Source: Gavia stellata
Taxonomy: Eukaryota > Chordata > Aves > Gaviiformes > Gaviidae
Length of the DNA: 64,000 bases
Assembly: GCF_030936135.1 (NCBI RefSeq)
Contig: NC_082637.1
Span: forward strand, 2,976,001-3,040,000
Reading direction: 5' to 3'
A program made the translations under genes and the position numbers. The notes below the pieces were generated by a model. That model was not told the origin of the DNA and ran no database searches. It saw only the letters and a list, made by a program, of their open reading frames with translations. Shown here piece after piece: positions 11,504 to 45,600 of this stretch. How positions within the stretch are numbered: position 1 is the stretch's first letter; the number at the start of each line of letters is the position of its first letter.

Positions 11504-11955
11504 ATAAAACCCGTTGACTAAGTCTGAGACTAGGATTGGACCTGGCCGCACCTAGACTCCTCTCTGAGAAGGAGTTTAGAAAGCCCGGGGGTCTACTCTG
11601 AACCTCGTGACTCAGGGGGAGGGCCTCCCTACCCTCTGTGTTCCTTTCAGTAGATATAAACTGTTGCCCAAGTCTGGGACTAGGATTAGACCTAACCACA
11701 CCTGGACTCCTCTCTGAGAAGGAGTTTAGAAAGCAAGGGGGTCTATTCCGAACGTCGTGACTCAATGGGAGGATTTCTTTATTCCTTGTACCCTCTCTTT
11801 TCCCTTAGACATAAACTGACCAAGTCTGAGACTAAGTCTGGATTCAGCCACATCTAAACTCCTCTTTGAGAAGTTTAGAAAGCAAGGGAGTCCATTCTGA
11901 ACCTCGTGACTCAATGGGAGGGTCTTCCTTATTCTTTACCCCTTTTGCTTCTCCA
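11504..11955 (+). repeat. Tandem triplication of a unit of about 150 bp
   Basis: Three diverged direct repeats begin near 11504, 11655 and 11811, with periods of about 151 and 155 bp. Each contains, in order, AAGTCTGRGACTA, CTCCTCT-TGAGAAG, AGTTTAGAAAGC, a GTC-ATTC-GAAC segment, CGTGACTCA and a pyrimidine-rich block ending near AGA-ATAAACTG. Unit 3 carries an internal deletion around GAGAAGTTTAG. The copies have diverged independently, so the amplification is not recent. Confidence 0.9.
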
Positions 11956-11960
11956 CGCTC

Positions 11961-11974
11961 TCTCTCTCTCTGTG
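11961..11974. repeat. (CT)n microsatellite
   Basis: About seven CT units just after the third tandem copy, followed by GTGTAAC. It is short and unremarkable apart from marking the edge of the triplication. Confidence 0.7.
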
Positions 11975-12151
11975 TAACTCATTCTGAGTTGATTCTAATT
12001 TGATTTTCTTTTGTATGTTTCAGTAAGTAGTAGAGTGAACCTTGCCCTCGAATTCTGTTAAGTCGCATTTTTATAAACTTCTATTAAAATCACTTTTGCC
12101 AATACCCTTGATGGTCATTCTTTAAGCAACCTAAACCACTCATTCGTGACA

Positions 12152-15100
12152 TAAGGCTAGCAAAGGACAGCATCCTAAACGGTGCAAATCAGCTTAGTTT
12201 CCTACAAAAGAAGTGCGAAAAGAGACTATGCAGATAAGCGTAGATAAGCAGAGATAATAGATAAGCAGAGCACCATCTTGGCACTAGAGAGAAACGGCTT
12301 TTGCTTTTGGAGCTACCATTTGCCTGCTGAACGTTGCTGAAGGCAAAGCAATCCCTGGGACTCTGCTAAAGCAGTGTTACAGCTGCTGACCCATGCTCCA
12401 TCCATGTCCTGCTTGGAGACCTTTGCCTTTCAAGTCATTCGACATGTACTCTCCCTGGCCACATATTGCTAGCCGAATCATAAAATCTAACTCCTCCTGC
12501 AGGAGAAGGTTGATATCAAAACAGGATCAAGGAGAAACAGTTACATGATGAGTTTTTACATCTCATGCATACAATAAAAGCCATAAATCCTTTACATCGA
12601 TTGTGCATCATATCACTTTCCAGAATGTACAGGCATCTGGGTTTGGAACAGTGTCAGAGGTCTTAGTTAGGAGATATCTGGATAGAGAGTTATGAGCCAG
12701 CTACAAAAGCTCTGCTATAAAGCGAGCTTTGGCACTTACTCAGAAGCTTTTCTGCAGTTTAAATTACAGAGAACCTGACTCCATCAAGATTTCATCAGCA
12801 CTGCTGTGAATGGAAGTCTCCGATTCTTGACAGCTTCCACAAACAAGATTTTTTCTGAGAGTGAGGGAACTTGAGTCTCTTGAAAATTCAGACCTATTTA
12901 GCTAGCAAGGTTTTTTCCAGTTCAGGCTTATTTTCCTCAATCGGAGGATCAGGTGGGCTGAGGCTGAATGAAGCCACTGCCGAAAGGCACTTGAGGATAA
13001 AAGATGGCATGACACAGAGCTGCAGAAGCCACAGATCTTACCTCTGCTCTGGGCCGGCTGGTCAGAGGTCTAAAGGCAGCGTGCTGAAAGAAGAAAGCCA
13101 TCAGGCAGCCATCACAGAAAGCTGTTAGGAACAATTTACCTTTGGTAAATCTATGCTAGTTTTTCCCAACCGCCTTTATCCTCTTCAAGTGCTTAGAAAT
13201 GGCTTCCAGGAGGATTTGCTCCCTTTTCTTTGCAGGACCTGAGCTTAGGCTGTCTGACCTGCAGGCTTGAGCAGTCCCTTCTGTCCTGAGGAGGGTTTTG
13301 GGGTCCCTTTGCACCCCTGCTGTTATTTAATGCCCTCATTTAACGCACTCCTGGGGCTGCTCCTCCACCGCTCCCGGAGTCAGTTGAAGACGAAAGGCGC
13401 CGTCCATCCCTAGTCGGAAAACTGCCAGCAGAAGCTGTTAGACGCTGTCAGAAACAAAAGCCTCCAGATGCCAACCCTCACCGCAGCGGTCCCCCGAGTC
13501 CCCAGGGCAAGCGCGCGGCCAGGCCTGGAAGCAGGCGCGTGGGACTGCAGTCAGTGTGTATTTTCTGCATGATTGAGCCCAGGAGAGTCAGTTCATTACT
13601 CTCCCTCAGTCTCAGTCGTTCCCCAGAGCTCCTGCAGACTGCAAATTGCAGCCACCGGAGGACACTCACAGGAATAGCAGCTGTACGTGTTGCTTTTTGG
13701 ATACTTTACTTTCCAGCGGTGCATACAAAGGCCTGAACAACAAGTCATTGTACTTTTTCAACTGCTGATAAACTCATGTGAACGTGAGCTGCCCCAAATC
13801 ACATTTGGGATGTTATCCCCATCCCAAATATCTGGGTGGGGGGTGCAGAGTTAACAAGCAAACTGGTGGCAGCACCAGGTTCAGAAAGATTTGGACTTCT
13901 TATTTTAAGCTCCCCCCAATAGATCACATGTTTCTCTCTATGAGAGAAAAAGCAGTCTCCAACATAGTTTTTAAAATATTGCTACAAAGCATGAGCCTCT
14001 TAGGGTTTTAAAAGCCACCTAATTTAGCTGGTACACCTGTCAGTTCAGTCCCACATGGGAGGAGGTTCCTCCCTTCTGCCGCCTTTGTCAGAGGGTGCAG
14101 TGAATGTCCTGTCAAAGCTGAAGATGGGAATTTATATTTTTTAGACACATGGATACAATCCAGGTGGCCTCAGCGCCTGTGCAGTGTTGGCTCAGGTCAC
14201 CAGAAACAGTATAATTTCCTTTTCTGTTCTAACCTCTGTTACTTAAACACCAACCGAGGCGAACAAAGCACTTAGCCACATGCGTGCACGCAACAAAGTG
14301 CAGGAGTAATCCCCATTGACTTAAAAGACTCTGCTGACCTGCTTGATGATGACATGCTTAAATACTTTGCTGGAGAAAGCCTACCAGATGCGATTCAGCA
14401 AGACAAAGCACCTCCTGGCTTCATTCACAGGAGCGGGGAACACTCACCACGCTGCAAGCCCAGACCTACAGCCGCTCCTCACTGCTCACACATATGCCAA
14501 ATAGGAGTGATCCCATTATTTCTCCCTGCAGGATGAAAAGCTTGATGTCAAATCACCAACCGCTGGTACACCCTTGCCCTGCAGCTCCTCTGCACATCGC
14601 AGGTGACTAAAAATTGAAGGCTGCTGGAGGACGTAAGGTCATGGCGGGGCTCTCGCCCTGGCTGGTGTCATCAGTTGGAGTCCCCTGTGGGGTTGATCTG
14701 TAGGGTTTATTTAATCCAGAAAGGATTAGAAAGGTCAGGAACCCCACTTTTATCGGCTCCCCTGCAGAGGGCGGTCCGTCCTCGCCTAAGACAGCTCACA
14801 GCTCCAAGAGCTGCACAACTCTGAAGTCAAACAGACTTTTAACCAGGAAACACGATTCTTCCCACCTGCCCAGTGGCTGGGAAAGAGCTGCCCTCCGGAG
14901 CGACAGCTTTGGCTTGGGGACATCCTCCCAAAGGAGACCTTTGTCTGGCTGCGGTTCTGCACCCCGGACACCCGAGATGCAAACAGGCCTCCAGTACCCG
15001 GTGGGAGTCCCTGAAGTCACCACTCAGCTCCACTTCTTCCATGTGCCTGCTCAGCTCCCTACTCCCTTGGCTTCTTCTCTCCCAGGTTTCTCCCTCCACC

Positions 15101-18100
15101 CCTTCTTTTCTCTATCCATCTCCTCAATGAGCAGATCCTGGCTCTTTTATGGATACTACTGAGCAAACAGCCAGAACCTCAGCCAGAAACGGAGTCACAG
15201 TAGCTGGGGTGTGTGGGCTCCATGTCTGCCCTTCCCTGGATGAGCTGGTGCAGGAGGTTGTCTTGCAAGCTGCCGTCAGCCCATTCGTGATAACTTCACT
15301 GCCCTAAACTAGATGATCTTTAAAGATCCCTTCCAACCCAACCCATTCTATGATTCTATAAAAGCTTAGTGATTGGAGAAGAAAACCAGAGGAGACCTCA
15401 CTCTTTTCATCAATTGATCTAAAAGCATTTTTTTGCATCCCCCCATTTTACAGATGAGGTTAAGGACACGCACGCAGAGCTGGGGTGATTTTAGCCCCGG
15501 TCACTCAGCAGACCAGGGAGGAGCAGGCTGCAGAGTGAGCCCCAGAGCAGCGCTCTGCCTCGCTTCCAACCACCGAGTCGGGAAATAAGAGTTGGCTAAT
15601 GGAAACCGAGTATGTGCACAGTGATGCTCACCTGAAGACGCAGCAGCACAGAGACCGCACAGCTGCTGGGGGTACAGCTTAAAGTGGCAGGCGAGAGGAT
15701 GGAAGATCTTAGCATTTACTGGCAACTGCTGTTTGTGGGTTTAAGGAATGCCATTTAGAGCAACGAAGTACCTGCTGGGGGAGCGGACCCTCACTCAGTG
15801 GAGAGATGACAAACAGGTCTTGCCCGTGTCTGGTTTATAATGAGCCAATTCAGTCCATGCAAAATGTCAGTCGGTGTCTCTGGAGACAGAGAAGTCACAG
15901 CCAAAAGAAGAAACTAAGGCTCCTGCTGTTCAGCCCCTCTGTAAATGTCTCTGTGATTAAATATTTCAGTTTGTTGCTCAGCAGTTCATGGGCTGACATT
16001 TTTGCCACCATTTCCTTCGGTTTCCCATTAGTTTTCTCATCGGAGACTGAGTGAAGGCACAGCCTGGCTGAGGATTAAGGGGTGACACGCAAATAAACTA
16101 CCACTGCCAGCTCTCTGCAGATGCACAACTCCGTGTGCCAGCACTGTCTCTGTTCCCAGCCAAGCCTGTCCCTCTGCCATGGGAGGATGAAGAAGCTCAC
16201 CCAGACCAGGCAAAGCCCATCCGGCTCCGGTGGCACTCAGGAAGGCGGTGGGGTGCAGCTCCAGAAGCAGATAGCGGGATGAGATGCTCAGCAGCCACGT
16301 CCAAGAGACGGTGTGGACCATGCACAGGCAGTGTGAGCCCTTGATTTGCTGCTAATTTTGGCCAGAAAAGCTGATTTCTCTGCATCCTTTTGTAGGAAGA
16401 GAATAATGAGCTATCTCTGTTGGTGGGACCACAGAGGGCTCCAGCTGCTCAGCACGCCGAATTAGCAGCAGAGGCACTCAAATGTAAGGCCTTGTTTTGC
16501 TGCAGTGACAGTCTTTTCAGCCTGCGATGAATAACCGTCATATACCATCTTCTCTGGAGAGAGAGGCTTTTCTTCTTCCTTCCTTTCGCAGCTGACAGTT
16601 GCATGGGATTACACAAGGAAAATCTGGAGGCCGCTCCAAATCGTTTTTAACTGTTTCCAGGAGGGTTGTCTCTTGTTTCTAGACCTCCCTGGAGACTGCT
16701 TATCTACACCGGACAGACGGCAGGAGTCCGCACGTCCCTCTTGCCTTGCCTAGCCTTCCTCACACCCGGCTCTGCCAAACCATTGACTCTTTAGCCTGAG
16801 GAGACCTTCAACTGAGAAGGTCTCCTCCTCCCCAGCAGCAACTGCTTTGGGGATGGATGAGTCTTCCTTGGTAGGATGCGAATGCTGCCCATCCACAAAT
16901 GTGGTTAGGCTCCTCAAACTCCTAAAAATATGGGCTACTCACTCAGGGATGGAATAATTCAAGTATCAACTGCCTCCAGCAAGCTGAAAAAGCAGATGAT
17001 TTGTATGTGGACAGCTCGGATCCTCTGTGCATTTGCTTTGCGGTATCCCGGGCTCCTGGTGTTTTTATTCCTACAAGAGTGCCAAGAAGCTCTCATCATG
17101 GAGAAGGAATTCACATCTCCAGAGGCAAAGGAGGCTGAAGAGATGTGGCTGAGCTGTGTGATGGGAGCGAAAGGTGGAACTATAAGGATGGAAACAAACC
17201 TTTCCAATCCAGAGGCCTGATCCAGAGGCTCCCCCAGGCATTCAGCACATGGAACACATGCATTTCTGTATGTACACACGAGCACAGCAGATCTGCTGTG
17301 CCTGGCTGAGCCCAGTTCACGCACATGTCATGTTTCCTTTCACCTTCCACCTCCTGTAACGCTGTTGAGTGTTTTAGAGAAGGACTTAGGATGATTGGCA
17401 ACTTCCCGGCACCCAGCCGCTCATGAGCACAGGTCCCTTGCAGAACAGAGCAAAAATGCTTCGGGCTGAAACCATTTTCTTCCCTTACTGCACGTTATTG
17501 CTCGACAGGGGAATTTCATCACTTCTGCATGCTCACGTGCTCTCTTTCCCATCCCATCTCCCATCAGCAGTGTGTTTTTACTGTTCTTCTCACATGGGGA
17601 GATGCAGCGCTAAACTTTTGTAGGGCAAGAGGCTTTTTACTGTGGCTCTGTTCTGCGCACTCTTGCTGGCACTGAAGCAGTTAGCAGTGGCCAGCAGGAT
17701 TTGGGGGCATGTATTTTTAAAGGGATTTTTTCTTTATTAAATTGTCATTCCACCACCTACTTCACCCCATCCATCTGACATCGACCCACCCTATTCTTGC
17801 TCCAAGAGCAGCGGGGTGACTGCACGGAAACACGACGGTGCTGCCTGTCCCATCACCCAGACAGATGGTTACTCATCCTGGAGCTCAACCTCCCTTTATA
17901 ATTGGACCTGGCTGAGTTCAAGTTGTTCCATTGATGTTCACTTCCCTCCTCAAGCGCCAGCAGGACTAACAGAAGTGCTCCAGGATTTTGAAATAGTTAC
18001 TGCAATAACCACAGAGAAGCAGCCAGCCCGGCGCTACCGGCTTGGTCCCGGAGCCGCACAGCTCACTGCCAGAGGCACGGCGTTCCCAGGGCGCTCGCTA

Positions 18101-20919
18101 ACCCAGCATTGCCCTTCTTGCACCAAAATGTCAACATGCAGCAGAGGAGAAATGGCAGGGGAAAAAAAAAATGTGAACACCGTTGGCATTGCACCCACGT
18201 TTGTTGAGTCAAAAACCAAACCGGTTTGCGTACGGTTAGAAAGGTAGACCAGCTCCTTTTAAAGAGTTGTAAGAATTGCCTGGCAGTGCCTCGCTGGTTT
18301 TTGGTGGCAGTTATGGAAGGAATTGCCATAACAGGCAGCGAGGGATGGAAAAGCACGGGCCATGGCGGTGAGACAGGGCATCACCACCAGCTCATTCCCT
18401 CCTGCTCCCTGTGCACCCCTGGCAGGACTGGCAGGCGCTGATGGGTGTCTACAGTGCTACAGACGAGGCGGAGGCAGCCCCAGGTGCCCAAGCAGCCCGT
18501 GCTAACGGGGGATGCAAGACGGGGGTGAAGGCTCTGCAGAGTTTGAAGATTTTGCATTTTTAGCAGCTGTTTTGTGACGGTTGTTTTAGCCAAGCTGCGA
18601 GGTTCGGGCTGCTCCGCTGTGGGCTGTTTTCATTAGACTTGGCACTAGACTTTTAGGCTGTTCAAATCGGTTTTATAAAGTGTCCTTCTAGTGCAGAGCT
18701 GTATAAAAATACAGTATCATGAGAAATTCCTTATTCTTCAAAAAAATCCCCAAATAAATCACAGTTCTTCCCTCTGCTATCCCTGATCACAGGGCCAATC
18801 CCCCCCACTGGATATTCTACCCTGCTCCGTTCTGCAGACTGGACCGTCAAAGTTTTGTTTAATGACCCCAGATTTTGCCCCAGGTATTTATACCACCACC
18901 AGTATGACCTAGGTGGGATTCCCATGAACACAAGGATAGAGCTAGTGCCCAAGCACTAAGCGGTCATCAGACGTGCCCTGAGTGGTTCTCACCCACGGGC
19001 ACCAAAGCACAGAGAGTAAGCAGCGAGTTCGACTCACACCTTGCAGCACCTTTACCTACATCTATTGCCATTTTCTGGGCAGAGTATTATCTATTGCTTA
19101 AGCTTAAAACAATATACTGTCTGTGTGCACACACAAACACTTCTTGCAACAGTGACATATCACAGGAATTAATTATATTTTTAGGTATAGTCTCTCCTGT
19201 CAAAGATGTACTTGGGTATATTCTCTCTAAAGCTTAATAAAAATTTATACAGACTTCCTAAAACACCTTGCCTGCACTGCAAGATTCATCAAAGCACCCC
19301 TTTTGAGGTCCTTTTGTTGCACTCTATTCTGCCGGAACCCAAGAGCCGGTGGAATAAGCCCCGGTGAGAAAAGGTCATCTTTTTAAGACAGATTCTCCTT
19401 TTTTTTTGGTAAATAAAATCTTACTCTTCGAATTTAGCAATGTGATTGTTATAAACCAGCTCTGACAGCGGCCAGATGGCAGTTCAAAATGAGCATGGTC
19501 TTGGAAAATGAAGATGCACTTTGAGAGGACTACATTCACCCGGGTATTGTACTACTTCAAAATCAAACTCTGCCTTTGAAAATGTCAAAGGCAACTATTC
19601 ACGAGCAAACACCGTATGGTGTATTTGTCCTCTTCAATTCCTCTTCGAATCCGTGGGGGGAAAAAAAAGAACATTTCAGACCTGAAATGACTGCATGCCA
19701 CATTATACAGTGTTCTCACCACAAGCTCTCCGAAATGTTAGATGGTGGCATGAATTTGCTCAAATATGTGTTTGTCTTGGGTCAAAAGGGACAGAAATGA
19801 TCATTAGCAGTCCCGTCTCCAATAGCTCCGCTTGTAATATACATTGACACTTACATTGTGGTTTTACCCTGGTGTCCGGGTGTGATTTGCATAGGAAGCA
19901 CTTCCCAGGATGTCCCTAAAACCATATTTAAAAGTAAGCTGAAGTTGATTTTTTCATGACTCTCATGGTAAAGCTCTGAAGACCTGGGTAATGCAGCTCT
20001 GTGATGGTGTAACAGCTGCTGAATCACAACACGATTAAAAATAAACTGCAGTGAAAATAGTCACGTATTTGTGACTGGGGAAGAACAATCACCAGGCCAG
20101 CAACTGAAGCGTCAGAGGCATCATTTTCACATTTAAAGGTGTTTTTAAGAGCAGCTGAGCAGGCAGCTGCACCCTAGTCTCCCTGATGGATTCCCAGTCC
20201 CCAACTTGTGGCCGGCCGGTGGGTGGCTGTGGTGGAGGGACAAATCTTTGCACGGAGGCCACCACGAGCAGCTCCCACAGGTTCAGGGAGGGAGGATGCA
20301 GCTCTCTCTGCTCTTCTTCAAATAAAACCAAGTAAAAGGCTGGCCACAACAGCTGGGACCCACAAGGGCACTTACATACCTGATCACTGGCTTAAATGCC
20401 AGCCTCTGAACTTGAGGTCCTCCTCAGCTTGGAGACATCTGCGGTCCCTCTGCTTCTGCCAGTGAAGCCCCCTGCGTTGTCATTGTGGTGCCTCCTCACG
20501 TCACCACACAGGACCGCATTGCTCACTCCTGAGTCTTGGAGATGAAAACGAGCACCCTCCGTCCCTCCTGCCTCTGCTCAGCACACCCACACCGGCACAT
20601 CTCTAATTCCAGGGCGTCCACCCACCCCGGTGCCACGTGGCCTCAGTGGCCCGTCACACCATCTATATTATTACCGACAGCAGTGCTCCTTTTTTTCTCT
20701 TTTGCAAATAACTTACATCTGCAAATTTATTGAAATACCTGATGGTTTACCTTGCACTGAAATGATTCTTCAAACAACTGCAAGAAGCAGCAGTTTGCAG
20801 AAGTCACCGTGTTGGTGACGAGGTCTAAATTCCCTCCCCGTGACCCTGAGCACTCAGACAGACTGCACTAGCCAAAGCAAAGCTCGATGAAAAGCCACCC
20901 AACACCAAATAACCCCAGA
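12152..20919. other. Intergenic, no gene recognised
   Basis: No exon with convincing similarity on either strand. Open frames here are short, start and stop at random and show no recognisable domain. The only assignable element is the CR1 tail at 15308-15360. By position this is distal 3' flank of MAPK4. Confidence 0.5.
15308..15360 (+). mobile_element. CR1 LINE terminal fragment
   Basis: A short plus-orientation CR1 3' tail: CTAGATGATCTTTAAAGATC, then CCCTTCCAACCCAACCC, then two copies of the ATTCTATG-type terminal octamer. Only the last 50 bp or so are recognisable, so it is severely 5'-truncated. Confidence 0.85.
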
Positions 20920-20950
20920 ATGCAAATGTTCATGCGATGCATATGCTAAT
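20920..20950. promoter_or_regulatory. Paired octamer (POU-type) motifs
   Basis: A perfect ATGCAAAT octamer (20920-20927) is followed 23 bp later by ATGCTAAT (20943-20950). An ATGCGATGCATATGC segment lies between them. POU-domain factors bind such octamers. The site lies about 2.9 kb beyond the MAPK4 stop. Function is inference from motifs only. Confidence 0.3.
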
Positions 20951-21071
20951 TCGAGTGTTCGTGATCATTTGCAGAAGAAACCTAGATGCGAGTACTGGAG
21001 TAAACATTTCAAGTCTTGTAAGCAGCAAAATAATTACACGCTACCAAGTAAGGAAGGCTCAGGCCTTAAAT

Positions 21072-21077
21072 TTTATT
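21072..21077 (-). terminator. Candidate distal MAPK4 polyadenylation signal
   Basis: A minus-strand AATAAA, 2.75 kb past the stop. It would give a 3' untranslated region of a length comparable to what I recall for mammalian MAPK4. It is listed as an alternative to the proximal signal at 23615-23620. Sequence alone does not choose between them. Confidence 0.25.
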
Positions 21078-23614
21078 GTTGTAGATGAGAAATAAATCTG
21101 GCTTGTGATCAGCTGAGCACACTCAGGTAACAAATGAAAGCCACCCCTCTCGTTCCCCCCCTTTCCCAGCACGTGACGCCGAGGTTTTGGAACAACGTTA
21201 AATCACAGCTCACCAACTGAGATGGAAAATCCGGAGCAGCAGCAATAAGCTCCATTTGCTTCTTGTGAAGTTAATATTAGACTTTTAACTGTGGGGCCCC
21301 AAGCTCCCACTCCTCCTTAGAAGACAATATTCAAAAGCAAAACTGTTACTTTCATGGCTGTACTGAATAGTCCCGTACGCCTCTGGTGAAGACGTTCAGG
21401 CCGAATGTAACAACCTACAGAAAATGGCTTCTGGTTTTCAGAGGACGTGGCAACTGATGTCTGCCGAGGAAAACGCTGGCAATTTCACATGTCAGCACCT
21501 CTCCGTGTTTAACTCAACGGTAGCAAATAATTGCTGAATCTGTCAGAAGAGAGTTTTAAAAGTCAGCTCTCACAGTGCTGATTTTATCCTTCAGGTTTAA
21601 ACTCCATCGGCTCCCAAACATCTGATTTTCAGTTGATAACTCCGGCTGCTGTGTTTGTGCATCTCCCATCCGAGGCTGGGCGTTACCTGCTCCTCTTCTC
21701 CAGGGTGGCACCAGAGAGCGATGGGGCACAACTGTGGCTGCTGCCGCCTCCTCCCCTCTGGGCATGCACTCAACTCATGTGCCGACAATCCCCTTCCCAG
21801 CCTTTGCTGGCTGCTGCCGGGCGCATGGCGAAGATGAGTGGGACCATGGGCAGTGAGTTGTGGGCTGCCGGGGCCGGATTCAGATCCACTCCACTGCAGG
21901 GGCGGCCACTTCTTCGGCGTCTGAATTTCTCCCATCACGAGTAAAAGTGCTGAGCTTTAGTTGAGGTATATCAATAATCTGCAACACACTGGAAACCAAC
22001 CCTGTTTCTCCCTTGTTTCCCGTTTCTAAACCACCGTAGGGTACGTCCAAACACTCGAAGCAAAGACCAGAGCCCAGCGGCTTTGCCTTCCAGATGCCTT
22101 CTGCACCCCTGCCCCAGGACTTCCACCCCATCCCATCCATGCAGCCGGCAGCCTTCACACCTATACTGCTAATCAGCTGGAGTAACGGCATTTCAATCAG
22201 CCTAAGGAGAGATCTGCACAATAAGAACAAGTTTTGGGGCTTGTCAATGCCTTGCACAAGCTCTCCTACAGCTAAACCTGTACCTGATCCCACCAAGAAC
22301 AGAAACCAGGGTTAATACAGTAAATGCTGCTGTTAGTTATCATCTGAGTCTCACATGAGTTTTCTTCACATCTCAGAACATTTAGTAGATTGTTTGTTAA
22401 AAGGGTAGAAATAATTCATATAGGAACAAGAGTTAAATATGGACCTTAGAGTTACTAAGTACAGTAGTTTCTCTTTTACAAATGGAAGTAGTGCTGCCGT
22501 GCTGGAGAGCACAGAGACACGATGGCAAGGAAAGCAAAGATTGGCTTTTATGACACTATTTACAGGTTTTCCATTTAAAAAACTGCCGAGATTGATTAAA
22601 TATAAGTATAGAACATTTCTTCCATATACAAACTCTTGTTAGCTGATTAATTATTAAGGTGCTCAGAAGTGTGGATGAAAACAGAAGTTACAGTAGATCA
22701 GTTGTGTTTGTGTCTATTTACAAGCCGCGCTTGGTTGCCTGCTGACACCACCATCTTCCAAAGAAGCTGGAAGCAAAGTGGCCAGTTACGAATCTAATGC
22801 CACAGGAACTGTTGTTTTCTTCGCAACCTCTTTGTCAGAAGGTAAAATAGTAGTACTTTGATTCCGTTTTTTGTTAGCAAAGGTGGATGCCCTTGCTGAG
22901 TCTGTGTGGCTGGTGGTGCCAGGCAGCATCGTACCGTGAGAGACCCTGTTTCTAGCTCTCGACTCCTGTCCAGCCCTTACCACCAGAATTGGGTGGTCTG
23001 CTGGGCAGCTGCCCGAGACAGGACTCGCAGCACCAGGCTGTTACACTGAAATGCATCTTATGAGGCCTCCTAAGTTATCGGAGAGCTCAGATCTACCCTG
23101 TGCAACAGAAAGGAAAATTCATGTAAGCGAAACCGAACAAGGAGAATGCGCTTCGCAAAAATTTTGTCTTCCAATCAGGAAAAATAAAATAAAATCCCAA
23201 GAGGCCCATATTTTGTAGGTCAAATTCCTTCTCCATTAACATTCTCGAAGAGTTATTTTCTGTCTGATGGCCAAACTCTACCTCTAGTTCCATTCTCTGC
23301 TGACTGACGGCTGACCATGGACACTGCCTGGCATCGCTTCTCTCCGTACCGCCTGTACTCACACGAGTGCCTCAGAGGAGCTCAAAGTTTGGCGTTTTGG
23401 GAACCCGTCAAACAGGAGGGTATCTGACCATAATGAAAATGCTGATATTGTCCTCATCATTTTAAGATGCTATAGAAAAAGAAAGGAAAAGAAGTTGATT
23501 TGACTTCTGTTTGTAAACTTATGTACTGTCATCTTTCCCTCGTACATTTAAGTTTCAAACAGGTCCCAGAGATTGCAAGGCAAGAGTGTTAAGGCAGTGT
23601 AAGAAACTCAGTAT

Positions 23615-23620
23615 TTTATT
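23615..23620 (-). terminator. Candidate proximal MAPK4 polyadenylation signal
   Basis: The first canonical AATAAA on the minus strand after the MAPK4 stop codon, about 205 nt downstream. Use of this site would make a short 3' untranslated region. Vertebrate MAPK4 transcripts are usually longer, so this may be an unused or minor site. Confidence 0.3.
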
Positions 23621-23823
23621 CACACCTCTTGATTACCTTAAAGGTTATTTTTAAGGCATCAAAAGGGGCATGTGGTTTGTGCTTGCCTTTTCAGAAAAAG
23701 GCATTCGGTATAGTGTAAAAAACGGATGCTCAATGACAGACGGAAGCCACTCAGCCTCGGGCAATGGCCACACCATCAAAGGGGAACGGGGAGATACAGC
23801 GGGGTTTCCCGGGTGTGGGTTCC
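23615..23823 (-). other. MAPK4: MAPK4 3' untranslated region (minimum extent)
   Basis: Sequence between the stop codon and the first AATAAA. The transcript may continue well past this, possibly to about 21070. No exon or repeat is recognised in 21078-23614, which is consistent with a long 3' untranslated region. Confidence 0.4.

Positions 23824-45600
<21,777 letters not shown>

Larger units (their letters stand above)
10925..12151 (+). mobile_element. LTR-like element (probable old endogenous retrovirus LTR)
   Basis: The region has the features of a retroviral LTR with no coding sequence. An AATAAA signal (near 11503) and a second A-rich TATTAAAATCAC box near the end are present. Two stacked hairpins lie at 11138-11187, with tandem repeats downstream. 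The end at 12151 reads CATTCGTGACA, whose complement, TGTCACGAATG, has the TG start expected of an LTR. No matching TG start is found at the left side, so it would be a 5'-truncated solo LTR. No gag, pol or env remnant, primer-binding site or target duplication was recognised. A non-viral tandem repeat locus is the alternative. Confidence 0.45.

Noticed and set aside
5916..12151. A full provirus between TGTCACGAAG at 5916 and the TGTCACGAATG-complement end at 12151
   Set aside because: The 5916 match is about 9 bases only, no gag, pol or env remnants lie between, and no second LTR copy is present. Chance similarity is more likely.
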